From Sphagnum compactum (taxonomy: Eukaryota > Bryophyta > Sphagnopsida > Sphagnales): a stretch of DNA of 64,000 nucleotides. Below, in pieces: positions 22,691-34,365 of this stretch. A model generated the notes under the pieces. The model was not told the DNA's origin and did no database searches. It worked only from the letters and a program-made list of their open reading frames with translations. Location of the stretch: contig OZ234504.1 in the NCBI GenBank assembly GCA_965153455.1, forward strand, positions 372,001-436,000, given 5' to 3'. Made by a program: the position numbers and the translations under genes. Each line of letters starts with the position of its first letter. Within the stretch, counting starts at the first letter, position 1.

Positions 22691-25600
22691 GTTAAATTCA
22701 AATCCAAAAATAAATTATTATAAAATCAGTTTATAAAAATATATATTTTTATAAACTATTAACTCCTTTATCAGTTCAAATTTTTTTCTTCATCGAAATT
22801 TTATTAGTAACCACCTCATCAAGTGAGTAAGGAGTTTCTTGTAAGCTTATCCAAACATGTTGCATTAGACGCGAGTTTTTTTCCTACTTAATTTTTGAGT
22901 TATGCTAGATGGAATTTGCATGTAACTTCACCAACCTCTCAAGGTGAGATTAAAATTTTGTATAATTATAGCAATGAAGTTCTTTAATGTTATCAATTTG
23001 TGCACCTTGATATGTAGAGTGGCCATACTTTGTTTTGTGGGTTAGGTAGGATTGCAATATGATAATGATTTATGTTCGACGACATGTTGTTGAACTTGGA
23101 GTGAAGCTCATAATTTGAATAACCTGAATCTTAGAAGACCCTACTGGATATTTATTACCTTGGTTTTGGCCTCCTTGAAGCCAAAACCACATTTTTTTTA
23201 GAATTTTACAACTACCAATTTGACTATTTTGGTCAATAAAGTCAGCAAGTTAGCCTCAATGATGACAAAGTTGTATGTATACTTTTTCATGTAGCACTTG
23301 GACGTCTACTTGAAAGGGGCTTTTTTTGTGCATTTTAATATCATTGCCTTAAGATCGTTGAGGGCGACATTAGCTAAGAATGGGGGCATCTTACAATCTT
23401 GCAGAGTAGGCCTGTCTAAACCTATAAGAATGGGTGTCTGATTGGCATTATACGATGAGGTTGACTATCAGAAAATCAAGCACTGACATTGTCATGTTTT
23501 TCATGGTGGGAAAGCCCAGTAGAAACTTCTCATCTATCTTGGGTTTAAAGCGCATAGCGCAATAGGTTGGGCCCAATTGCTTTGCAGAGGCCATTGTATA
23601 ACACTGTGAAAAATTTGTGCTAGAAGACATAAATAAAAAACAAAAGCACTTCGTAGAAACTATGCAAATAAGAAAATAAAAGATATTTAAAAAAAAGGCA
23701 GAGGCCAGTTAAACTAACAAAGCCTCAAAGACAAACAAGCAAGGTTTTTTGTTAGGTGAAGTTCTAATTCCTAACCTACACTTTAAAAAACTCAAGCAAA
23801 TATCTTTGTCGAATTCAATGAACAATTATTTCAAGATTATGATGAACTTGATGGAGTAAGTTTTAGTGATTCGGCTACCGTGAAAACTTATGCCAGACGT
23901 GTTCAATTGGGAGAAATTTTCAAATTTGAGTATGCTACTTTAAAATCGAATGGTGTTTTTCGTAATAGCTCCATTCTAGTTTTGCTTTTATGTTGCTACA
24001 TAATAGGAGCTTGCTTGTGCTTTGTCGGCACTTGGCTACCTCCTTTTTGCTTTGGCTAGAAGAGCCTTTTAGGAGGATAAAGCGAGCAAAACATGTTGTT
24101 CATAAAACAAATAATATGTCCTTGCATTTTGGTTAGACTCACATGCCAATAAAAATATTAAAAATAAATATATAATTGAAATGTATTATGAGAACATTTA
24201 ACAAAACTTGAAATGAATTTAATGAGTATGCACATATTATGTTGAACACACTCCAAAGATTTTCCATGTTTCCACATTTTGTATTCATGTCCACCAAATT
24301 CCTCTCTCACAAAAACATCTAGCTCCAATCACACAATGACAACCAACCACAAAAGCATGTTCAATTACATTGATTTTAATGCCATTGCAACTATTTTTGT
24401 TGCCACCCATGGCAAGTTTATTTGATATGTAGGGACTAAAAGAACTTCTCTTCAAATCATGTGAATTGATCACATAGAAACCATAATGAAGTACTATATC
24501 TTTTGATTTACTTCCAAAGATTTCATATGAACATTTTTCAATAAAGAAACCACACATATTATGAGAGAAAGAATTAGATAAACGAAGATCAAGAATAACA
24601 ATGCAAGGAAGTACAATTATTGCCGTGATTTTAAAGTGTTACCTTTGGTTTTATCTAGTTTATTCTAGGAGGAAGTGTAATTTGTTGCAAAAATTGTTGA
24701 TGGTTCATTGTGGATGCACATAGATGTGTAGGAGTAAGTTTCTCTTAGTTGAGCTCCTTCTTTTCCATGGGGGTGGTGAAGTTGTTTTTGCTTTTGTGGT
24801 TTGAAAAAAAGTTAGATCTTACACATGGCAATTATTGCATTGATGATGATAACCTTTGTTGTTTTGTACAAATATTGGTAATTTTCTCTTTTGATCTTCA
24901 CAATCAAAAAATATATCTAAAGTAGACCTAAATGCAATTTCTTCTCAATCTCCAACCTAAATGCAATTTTTCTCCCACCACCACTTATAATTGTGTTGTG
25001 GGATAATTCCAAATTGAACATCATTAATTTTCATTTGCCATGCCCCTAAAACCTTCCAAAACCTCAACACCCTAAAATGATGGTTTGTGTGATGGGAAAA
25101 CTTATTATCCATGTAACATATTTGGCGCCTTAACAAAGGAATGTTGTTGCTCCCATTTTGCACCATTCGTTTTGTGTGTAACAAAACATTGTTCTTGTTT
25201 AGCAAGGCTTGTGACTTTCTTCAAGCATGTAGGTGTTCCAATGTGGCTTTCTCTAAGCTATTGTTGGTACCCACCAAAAACCCATTAGCAACAAGATTTG
25301 TAGTGAATCAACAATGTATGGCACAACCTTCATCCCCTACCACCTCTTTTTAAACCTCGATATACTTTTCACTTCTGTTTACACACTTGTTTTTTACACA
25401 CTACGTTCACCACCATTGTAAAAAAACACTTGTAAGAAAAAAAAATGAAAGCAAAAAGCTTCAATAAGAAGCATGAAAAGAAGAACTTGGTGGAAGAACT
25501 TGCGATTGGGCTTTGTGATGGCAAAATAACCTAACATGGAACTTAATTCATTCCAAGGCTTGGTGCAAAATTGTGTTTTGTGCCTCCTTCAAGAGCTTTT

Positions 25601-25736
25601 TGAAAAATTGATGTGTTGGTGAATATGACTTGTGTACTAGGCAAACATGACTTCTAGTGCCATGTTTATTTGATTTTACAAATAATTTTATTATGAATGA
25701 AGATGGACAATAATGCATGAACTTTTTATGTTGTGA
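22691..25736. other. AT-rich gene-free interval
   Basis: No open stretch here shows a domain I recognise. Short open stretches at 23448-23630 (-), 24285-24557 (-) and 25085-25353 (+) lack family motifs. Decayed transposon sequence is the likely content. Confidence 0.55.
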
Positions 25737-26005
25737 ATGAATTTCATACATTATGGACGAAAAATGGAAAATAATGGATGAATTTTATACATGTTGATGA
25801 ATGTCATGTAATAAATGAAAAATGAATGGTAATAAATGAATTTCATCCATTATGTATGAAAAATGGATGACTACGGATGAGTTTCATACATGTTGATGAA
25901 CTTCATTTAATAAATGAAAGTTGAACGATGATGGATAAATTTCATCCATAATGGAGGAAAAATGAATGTTCATGGATTAATTTCATTTATAAACGATTGA
26001 TGATA
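25737..26005 (+). repeat. 99-bp tandem repeat, about 2.7 units
   Basis: Units begin at 25737, 25836 and 25935 with 'at(g/a)aatttcat(a/c)cat(t/a)atg', continue through '(a)aaaatggatga' and 'catgttgatgaa', and end in 'ataaatgaaa'. Identity between the first two is roughly 80 percent. Motifs within each unit (atgaatttcat) also recur, suggesting growth from a shorter unit. Confidence 0.8.
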
Positions 26006-27387
26006 ATTTTCACAAATAATCACATGAACTATCCTAATTAAAAAAATCTTAAATGTGAAAGTAATAAATGCTTAATGAATTAATGAAATGTCATTTGTGA
26101 CACATTAAACTTTAAGAAATTATGTCCTTCAATAAATGATGACATTTTTAATTAGTGAATTACAAACCATTTGCAAGGTGTTCTCGAATCCTAATCACAT
26201 ATCAACTTGTTAGAGTTGGTGCTACAAAATTCTAAATCATAATTAATTAGATTTAAAATAACCAACACAAATAATATGCCATAACCTTGTATTTTAATAT
26301 GAGGAACAAAATCTTTGAGTAAAATGGATAATGATGTGCAAAAATTCCAAATTTTTGTTAAAAAGTACCTTGTAATAATTTGCAGGTTGTTTGCATCTAA
26401 CATGTAAACATTTACTATTTGACAACTCTTTAAAAGAATTCAAAGCATGAATTTGAACAATATCATTGCCTACAAATTTTTTCTTTGCACCTAGAGACAA
26501 GCCTTTGTTGCTATTATAACATTTAAATTTTAGTTTATTAAAGTTAATTCCTCAAAACAATTCAAGGATCCCATTTTTAACAAGGTAATTGGCCACAATA
26601 TAATTTAAGCTTTATTTCATCTCTAATCACAAAACTATTCCACAATACCGGAAATATTCCCATATATTGTTTACACTAATCCTATAACCCTTGTCTATAT
26701 ACAAATCAATTTCTAATGTTGCATCATTGGCTTACCATCCCAAAGGGGATTTAACATTAAAGCAATAGCAAACCTTGCTAAATAGTAAAAAAAGCTAGTT
26801 AAAAAAATGCTACCATACTAAAACCAGAATCCAAATGCAACAAAAAAAAATTTCAATTGTTTTTCAAAGATTTGACGATTTTTTTAATTTTTTTTTTCAC
26901 TAAAGGGAATATTGTGACAAAATATTCCCTTTATTAACTTTTATTTTTCCCATTTTGGTAAAATTTTGCACCAAAAGAAAAGTATGCTGCAGACAGGGTT
27001 TAAAAAAAATTCCCATCAACAACACAAGTCTCACATTTCTTTCCATAAAAGATTTTTTTGGGGTAAAAGAAAAACAAATAATTGCAAAAGAAATGCTCCA
27101 TATACGTATATCATGACATATACGTCGTCTGTCCCGATTTATGTATACGTATTCCCCCTATACTATGTACGTCGGTGCTTCCTTCAGCACAGTGGAGCTT
27201 CTGTGGGCACGAAGCAACAAACGCTCGTGTTTTTGCAAGCGATTTGCGCTCCATTTCTTGCATACCATTACATTCTTCGGAGATGTAACGGTGAGTTTGT
27301 TTTCTTTTGTTTTGGCGTTCGTCTTTGGAGCTGAAAGGAAGAGGAAGCGGAAGGGATTAGGGATCCAGTAGTTTAATAGTAGTCCTG
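26006..27387. other. Gene-free interval and promoter of the CPSF30-YTH gene
   Basis: From 26006 to about 27050 the sequence is AT-rich without features. The last 300 bases before the ATG at 27388 have higher G+C and should hold the promoter and 5' untranslated region. An upstream open stretch at 27141-27371 ends 17 bases before the ATG; whether it is transcribed is unknown. Confidence 0.45.
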
Positions 27388-30300
27388 ATGGAGGATGCTG
27401 ATGGAGGTCTTAGCTTCGATTTTGAAGGAGGTTTGGAGGTCGCAGCTGCTCCTTTGAATGCTGTGGGTTCTTCTGGAGGAGGCGGGGGAGGAGGAGGCGG
27501 AGGAGGTGGAGGAGGAGGTGGTGGTGGTGTTGCAGCTGGGGCGCAGGCTGTGGCCCAGAATGCGAACAACGCTCCTGCAGCGACGGCGCTGGCGGCTCCC
27601 AAGAGTACGCAAGGGCGGAAGAATTACCGGCAGACGGTTTGTCGTCATTGGCTGCGCGGGCTGTGTATGAAGGGCGATGCGTGTGGGTTTTTGCATCAGT
27701 ATGACAAGGCGCGTATGCCAGTGTGTCGGTTTTTTGCCAAGTTCGGCGAGTGTCGGGAGCCTGATTGCATCTACAAGCACACAAATGAGGATATTAAGGA
27801 GTGTAATATGTACGTCGCTTCTTTTTTACCGTTTGCATATCTCCCTAACTCTTGTTTTCCCGACACTATTGTCCTCTTCTTCCCCCTCTCTGAGCAGTAC
27901 TTCAAAGTTTGTTTGTTGAGGGTGTGTTTCTGGTAGTTGGAGTGGGTTTAGGGTTTGCGTGATCCTTATGCTATAGATCCCAGAGATTTCTGTGCTGGAT
28001 GACGAAGACTTAGCTTTAGCTTCATCGGTGAAGGACCTTTGGAATACTGACTATAACCAGCCTTGGAAACTCACATTCCACTTCCAAATATCGCTTGTTT
28101 CATTTTGACCTAAATCTGTTTTCGAGGGTTTTGCTATTCCGACTGCTGCTGTCATCATGCTTCTTTTTGAGTTGTGGAGTTCCTCTTTGGTCCAATGTAG
28201 TGTGCCAAATTCTCATCAGTCTGCTGGTCAGCATATTGCTCACTGAAGCAATACAAAACAATGAACACATCATAGCATTGGATTAGGGTTTCAGATGTAG
28301 TCACCAGGTGATTTCAGTTCTTTGTTGTGCATTCTTTTGTTCTCCTTCTTCTAGGGGAGGGATCTCTGTTCATCTCTGTTAATGTCAGTTTGCTGGAGCA
28401 AAAGGCTCCACCTGCTTACTGTTATGGTGGCCCCAAGTAAACAAGTGCATGTAGAGGTTTCACAAGTAAATTGCTGAAATCATCTAGGTTTAGCAGAGTC
28501 TGCATACTGTCTGCAAGAATCTGTAGTCGTTGCAGCTGTCTGCAAGGATGTGTAGCAGCATGATGCAAGTATGGTCATATTCTTGTGCTAAACCAGGTAA
28601 ATATGTATGTGCAGGTATAAGCTGGGATTTTGCCCTAATGGACCTGATTGCCGGTACCGACATCAAAAGCTTCCTGGTCCACCACCATTAGTAGAACAGA
28701 ATTTACAAAAGTTGCAGCATCGTGTCTATGCTGTTAACAGTAATGCACATCATGGTAAATTTGTGCCCCCTCGTCCTCAGGATGGATCATTGGCTGCAGG
28801 AGAAGGAAGTCAGATCGCTGAAGAGGAGGCACAACTGCCACATTCAGTGCATCCAACTGCTCCACAACTGCTACCTGCTCAAATGCCCCCACCTCATGCT
28901 GTACCCAATGGGCCTCCAAACCCACCTACATTTTTGTCAGCTGCAACTCCCCTGCCTACTGGCTTTTGTAGGTACGTTAGTTGCATATTTCAGGACATAT
29001 CTTCTTAGTTTCTATGAAATCAAATCTTAACAAACAAAAGAGTTCTGTTTAGTACTGCTGGCTTTGGAGTCTTCTATATGATTATTTCACTGGGCATCTT
29101 AATCCTAAGTAAACGGTTTTCTAAACACTCTTTCTACTCAAAAATTCATCCTCTGAAAGTTCCCTGTCTTCTTTCTCTCTTTTTTCTTCCTCTTTTCTTG
29201 TTTGGGTATTTTCTGGGAGCTGATGAAGTCACTGGGGATGTTACGGCAGCTGGTCATGACCATACATTTTTTTGGGAAAATGGCAGATGTTTTTCCATTT
29301 CTCCAAGTTTAGAGTGAAGATTTGCAAATCTCAGGCTTTGTAATAAATGCACTTTTGCAGGTACTTTATAGTGAAGAGTAACAACAGGGAGAATCTGGAG
29401 CTATCTGTAGAGCGGGGATTGTGGGCTACACATCGCAACAATGAGGCCAAACTGAATGAGGCTTTTGATACATGTGACCATGTGATCCTTGTATTTTCAG
29501 TCAATGAAACACGTCACTTCCAGGTAGCCAAATGCTTTCCTTGTAACTTTAGAAACTCTCTGGTTTTGCAAACATAGGGTGAAGAGGCCACTTCCCTCTA
29601 GAGTTGAAGTACGAATGCTGAGGACTCGCATTTGTGGGGATACAGAATGTGCGCTCGAGTTTTCCAAGTGACGGCATTGTTTCCAGCTTGGTGATGTGCA
29701 GGTAGAGAAGGATAAGTTTGTTTCAGGATGCAAGTTCTCACTTTGTTGTGCTTCCACCATTCGTGTGGGTCAGTAGGCACTTGACTCTTGTAGTCAGTTT
29801 TCAATGTCTGGGTCTCTCATATATCTGGGTTTTTCATGAGGGTACTGGGATACTGTGGGCTGTAGGGCTGTGCAAGAATGATGTCAAAGATTGGAGGGGT
29901 TATTGGGGGTGGAGGATGGAAGTATGCGCATGGTACTGCACATTATGGCCGCAACTTTAATCTGAGGTGGCTGAAGGTGAGGCTTAATCCCTTTGCCTGC
30001 TATTCTGCTGCTGATTCTCTCTAAGTAACTATGTCCAGTCTGGTGATTCAATGTGCTGCTTCTGCTTCAAGTCATATAGGGTTCAATTGACCAGAGAAAG
30101 AATGCTTCCTTGGTCTTAAGTCCTTCAAGAGGCTGCTCACAGAGTCTTCTGGGGCGGGTGGGAGTAAGATGGTGTTCTCTGTTCTTTTGTCCTCGTGAGG
30201 ACAACATACATTCCAGGCACTATTAATATGTCTGATATGGCGAGTGAATCTTTCATTGAACAATCAGACATCATTGCACTTGGAACCTTTTGAAGGTTCC

Positions 30301-32513
30301 TGTGTTGAAAAGGAGTTTCCTGTGGTTATATCATGCATAAACTTTCCTTCTTTTAGAGGTGAGGTACTACTGGGGAGATATGTTCCAACCTCGGACATAA
30401 GTGAGGTAGCCAAGGAGTCTCCTCACCTCAGAGTAATGATTTGGCAGGTGTCCTTGTGTGTGGGGACTTTTGAATGTCTACCAGTCCTGTACTGTCCTGA
30501 TATGTGACATAGTCCAGTGCCTGCAGACATTACTGTTTTGGTCTTATGGGGGAAATATGATGTGGTGTTGCAGTTGTGTGAACTCTCATTCAACAAAACT
30601 CGGCACTTGCGGAATGCCTACAATGAAAATCTCCCTGTGAAGGTTTTTTTGCAACCTTTACTTTTGATTTGATACATGACGTTTGTGGATGGTAAAATTG
30701 CAGGAGTACCTTTGAGTGTAGTGTACTAGATTGTGCATGTTTGTTGACTCTCAGGTTCAGTAGTTATTTCTCACAATATACTTTTGGTTTATAGAGCAAG
30801 AGTCTTTTCTCTAAAAAACCAAAGACCATCTTTGTACCAGATGATGGAGAGAATATACAGAAAGCAAGTGTGTTTTCTGCAACCTACATTTGCTCACAAA
30901 ATCTTCTTGCTATGTCTTCAGATTAGTAGGGACTGTCAGGAGTTAGAGCCAAGTGTGGGCGAGCAACTGGCATCATTGTTGTATGGGGAGCCTGACAGTG
31001 AACTTCAGGTAATGCCTCGTGTTGTGAACCTTGATTGAATCTTTGCATTCTTTGCTTGAGGAAGCTTTTCATGTCATAGATTACTGCAAATGTTGATGTA
31101 TGTTCAAGGCTGAGATCTAGAGTTGCCAACAGTTTTAACATAAGGCTCTTGAGTTACGGCTATCTGGAGATGCTGATAGAGATGGAGGACTCCTGGTTTG
31201 GAGACTTGGTGTGAAAGGGAAAATTTCTGGCCTCAGGCTGGCAATATGCATCTTAGTAGAAGGAACTTAGCTTTGGGGATGAAAACGGGAGTGTTTTTCT
31301 AAGTGATTTGGGTTGTGGGTATATTGTGGCATGTCAGGCTGTTGCTAAGGAGGCAGAGAAAAAGCGGGAAGAAGAGAGAGCAAGGGGGGGCCAGGAGACT
31401 GAGCATGATGCAGCAGATATCATCCCATTTGAGGATAACGATGAGGAGGAGCTTGATGATGATGACAGTGAAGAAGATGAGGGTACTAGTCAGTCCACGT
31501 CACCAGCACCATTTATGCAAGCAGGCCGTGTCCGGCCACCAGTAGGAATGGGAAGAGGAGGTGGTGCATGGCCTCCCTATAGACCCAATGGACTTAATTT
31601 TGATGGCCTGGGCAGGGGAGGAAGGGGAATGATGGGAGGGGCCGGTCCAGGGGGCAGAGGTTTACCTTTCCATCCTGAGATGGGTGGTGGAGGTGAGGGC
31701 TTTGGCATGGGCTTTGATAGGTTTGCAATGGGTGGCCCTGCAGATGTTTTTATAGGTCCTGGTGATGCATTTGGGGGTCCTCCTCCAGGACCTGGTCGGG
31801 GTTTTCCTCCCTTTGGGCACCCTGGAGGACTTGGACCTGGATTTGGAGGTCCTGAATTTCCAAATTTTGGACCCATGGATGGCCCAGGGATGGGAATGGG
31901 CTTTGCAAGACCGCCTCCCCCCAATGGCATGATGATGGGACCAAATGGTCCTGGCATGTTAGGACCTCCACAAGGGATGCTTGGGGGAGCACCAATGATG
32001 GGAGCAGTGGGTCGTCCTCCACATTTCATGGGATCAGGCCCAGGCATAGCGGGCCCAGGGCCAATGGGAAGGGGTCCAACAAGACCCATGGGCATGCCAT
32101 TTCGACCTCCATTTGGTCCTGGAAGGGGGGGAGGGCGAGGAGCTCAAGGAGAACAGCAGCAGAAGAGGAGAAGAACAGATCGCAGTGGTGGTGTTACCAA
32201 ACAAGGAGGTGGAGGTAAAGGGCGCCAAAATCTTCCTGCAGCTGCATATGATGAAGGTGCACAGGTAGAGACCACTGGGGGGGTCCAAAGGCAGCAAATG
32301 CCTGGCTCTGGTGGTCCTCAGGATGAAGCTGAGACTGAGAGTGAGGATGAAGCTCCCCGGAGATCAAGGCATGGGCAACCAAAGAAGAGACGGCGAGAAT
32401 TTGACAATGAGGAGGGAGGCATGAACGGTGAACAGATGTGGGAGCAGCATGGGTCGGTGCAGTGGGATTCACCTTCAGTGGGTAGAGAGGAACCTGATGA
32501 TGCAGGGTTTTAG
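27388..32513 (+). CDS. CPSF30: CPSF30 with YTH domain (poly(A) factor, m6A reader), long form
   Basis: Seven exons join in phase: 27388-27809, 28615-28971, 29361-29523, 29866-29976, 30574-30642, 30922-31008 and 31338-32513, giving 794 residues. After an 18-residue poly-Gly run come three CCCH zinc fingers starting at Cys85 (CRHWLRGLCMKGDACGFLH, CRFFAKFGECREPDCIYKH, CNMYKLGFCPNGPDCRYRH). A YTH domain spans about 260-400, with Trp281 (GLWATHRNNEAKL) and Trp332 (GGGGWKYAHG) as likely m6A-cage residues, and includes LCELSFNKTRHLRN and ISRDCQELEPSVGEQLASLL. The C-terminal 390 residues hold an acidic patch, a long Gly/Met/Pro/Phe-rich low-complexity tract and a basic PKKRRREF. In Arabidopsis the long form recognises m6A and controls poly(A) site choice in the nucleus. 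All introns are GT-AG. The start is the first in-frame ATG, MEDADGGLSFDF, as in plant homologues. Confidence 0.95.
28972..29008 (+). other. Possible intronic 3' end of a short CPSF30 isoform
   Basis: If intron 2 is retained, translation continues from exon 2 for 12 codons and stops at 29008. This gives a 271-residue protein with the three zinc fingers but no YTH domain. Arabidopsis makes its short CPSF30 (about 28 kDa) by polyadenylation within the equivalent intron. The same intron position is conserved here. An AATAAA lies at 29342-29347, close to the acceptor. Use of this isoform is inferred, not shown. Confidence 0.5.
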
Positions 32514-33282
32514 AGCCTTCTTTTCCTCATTCTTTTTGCTCTCATCATTTCACACTTTCTGCAGTCTGCTGTACAGCATCTTGTTGAGTCAGTAGGAAGT
32601 TCCTCTCATGTCTAGTATATGAGTTGCTCAAATTGCACGATAAAAACAGCCACTTCAGGACGTCCTTTTAAATTTCTGCTCTGTACTGAAGGTGTGCCTG
32701 GTCTCCAGCAGAACACTCACAAAAGATGAGATTCATTCTACAGGAGAATGAATCAGTGTATTTAGATGAGCACAGAATGGAAGAGGAAGAACCTGAAGTT
32801 GAAGAGAACAAAGATGGCAGGTGTGATGGGTTTCCCTTGTGGCAATCATCTTGAACATGTTTGATTTGCTGGGTTGATTGTAGAATGAAGAGGAGATGCC
32901 CCCCCAAATATTGCGATGGATGTTGTATCTTCCTAACTCTGTCTAAGAATCAAAGAACAACTGTGTTTTATATTGTACCATACTTTTGCTTGCAATTCAA
33001 ACTTCAAGAATTCTCATGCACCATCAATTTTGCTGTAATGATGTGTAAAAGCCAGCCAGGTTCAAAAGAGATTTGCCAATTGCTGCCAACTCTTGAAGAA
33101 TCTGGTGATGGGTGATGGTTGATTTTGAAACTGTTGGTATAATCTTTCCTTCTGAGAAAAGTTCTCATCACATTGTTGTTGTGCTGGGCACAATCAAGGA
33201 TTGAAAGAAAGTGTGGTTTCCTGACATCATCAACACCAAGTGATGAGTCTCTTGATTCGATGCTGCAGGGAATCTAGAGTTA
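32514..33282. other. 3' untranslated and downstream region of CPSF30-YTH
   Basis: Gene-free sequence follows the TAG at 32511-32513 and probably contains the 3' untranslated region. Open stretches on either strand have no domain. Confidence 0.45.
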
Positions 33283-33320
33283 TATAAAAGCAAACGTGGT
33301 GTCTGTCTGTGTGGACAAAA
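33283..33320 (+). repeat. Second copy of the Helitron-like 5' end
   Basis: 'ttatataaaagcaaacgtggtgtctgtctgtg' repeats, with few changes, the start of the candidate Helitron at 33450. It is about 165 bp upstream and in the same orientation. It may be an older, truncated insertion or part of a compound element. Confidence 0.5.
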
Positions 33321-33449
33321 ATTGGGCAGTGCTTGGAAGATTCTTCCAGTCACTACCCGTTCCCTGTGGAGCTGGTCTGTAATAGATGGCAAAATAGGAT
33401 AGGTGAGGTGATAATCAGGGCACAAAATCAGCACCCATGGCACATGTAA

Positions 33450-33929
33450 TCCTATATATAAAAGCAAACGTTGTGTGTGTGTGTGTGTGTCTGTCGAGGT
33501 CCTAAAACCCAAATCCCGTCTGTCCGTCTGTCGAGGTTTTGAAACCCAGATCTCGTCTGTCCGTCCGTCTGTCTGTCTTAAACCCCTAAATCACATCCCC
33601 AAGAAGAAGAAGAAAAACAAGATGAGATCTTGAAACGAGCGAGGTCCTCAAAATCTTCGAGGACCTGAACCGAGGTGACCAGAATCCTCGGTAAAGGACC
33701 TCAATCGAGATTCTCAATACCCGGTCCAGACCTCGAGACGGACCTGAACCGAGGTTCCCAGAAAGAAAACCCATCATTGGAGACCTGAAACGAGGTCCTG
33801 AGAAAGAAAACCCGTCGTTAGGGTCCTGAAACGAGGTCCTCAGAGAGGCCAAAAAAAAACAACGGGGGGCCGGGCGAGGTGCCACGGGTGGCTGCAGTGA
33901 CGTAGCCACGGGTCACAACACTCGTCTAG
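33450..33929 (+). mobile_element. Candidate non-autonomous Helitron (~480 bp)
   Basis: The left end follows an A and begins TCCTATATATAAAAGCAAAC, then runs into GT and CTGTC repeats. This resembles the TC start with a TATATAAAAG-type motif seen in plant Helitrons. The right end is GTCTAG, fitting CTRR. It is preceded by a degenerate hairpin around GTGACGTAGCCACGGGTCAC (33898-33917), nine bases before the end. The interior repeats 'gacctgaa(a/c)cgaggt' several times near 33660-33840. Against the call, the base after CTAG is A, not the expected T, and no transposase is present. It lies between the CPSF30 and two-RRM genes. Confidence 0.5.
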
Positions 33930-34365
33930 AGTTAAGGATACTTAAAGATGAGATCCGAATGCTGAAAAGGAGAAATCGCAGATCAAAGAAAGTCATTGTT
34001 CCAAAGCAGAAATGAACAGTTAAGGCAGCTGAAAGACACAAGAATCAAAATGTTGAAGAAGAGAAATTCACAGATCAAGAGAGTCATTGTTCCAGAGAAG
34101 AATCCAGAGTTAAGCGAGAGAGAGAGAGAGATTTGAACGCTTATAGGAAAGCTGACGGTTACGAGGTAGTCAAAGCGATCTGCTGCTACAGTTGCTTGCG
34201 CGACTTCCGCGTCGGGGATGGTTTTGATTAGGGTTTGAGGAGGGAGGAGCTTCACACTGCAATGTGTGCATGTTTCTTTTCACAAAACGGTTTGTTTGTT
34301 GTCTCCTCCTTCCCTCTATCTTTTGTTTTGTTTTTCTTCGAGGGGGGAGTCAAGGTGGTTTCGCG

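Noticed and set aside
27357-27784. Minus-strand proline-rich and histidine-rich ORFs opposite CPSF30 exon 1
   Set aside because: They mirror the polyglycine coding run and zinc-finger region and show no independent conservation signal.
31577-32095. Minus-strand 172-codon proline-rich ORF opposite CPSF30
   Set aside because: It is the complement of a Gly/Pro/Met-rich low-complexity coding region, whose composition removes stop codons from the opposite strand. No domain is present.
33586-33909. Minus-strand 107-codon ORF in the Helitron candidate
   Set aside because: It arises from the repeated gacctgaaacgaggt words and has no domain.
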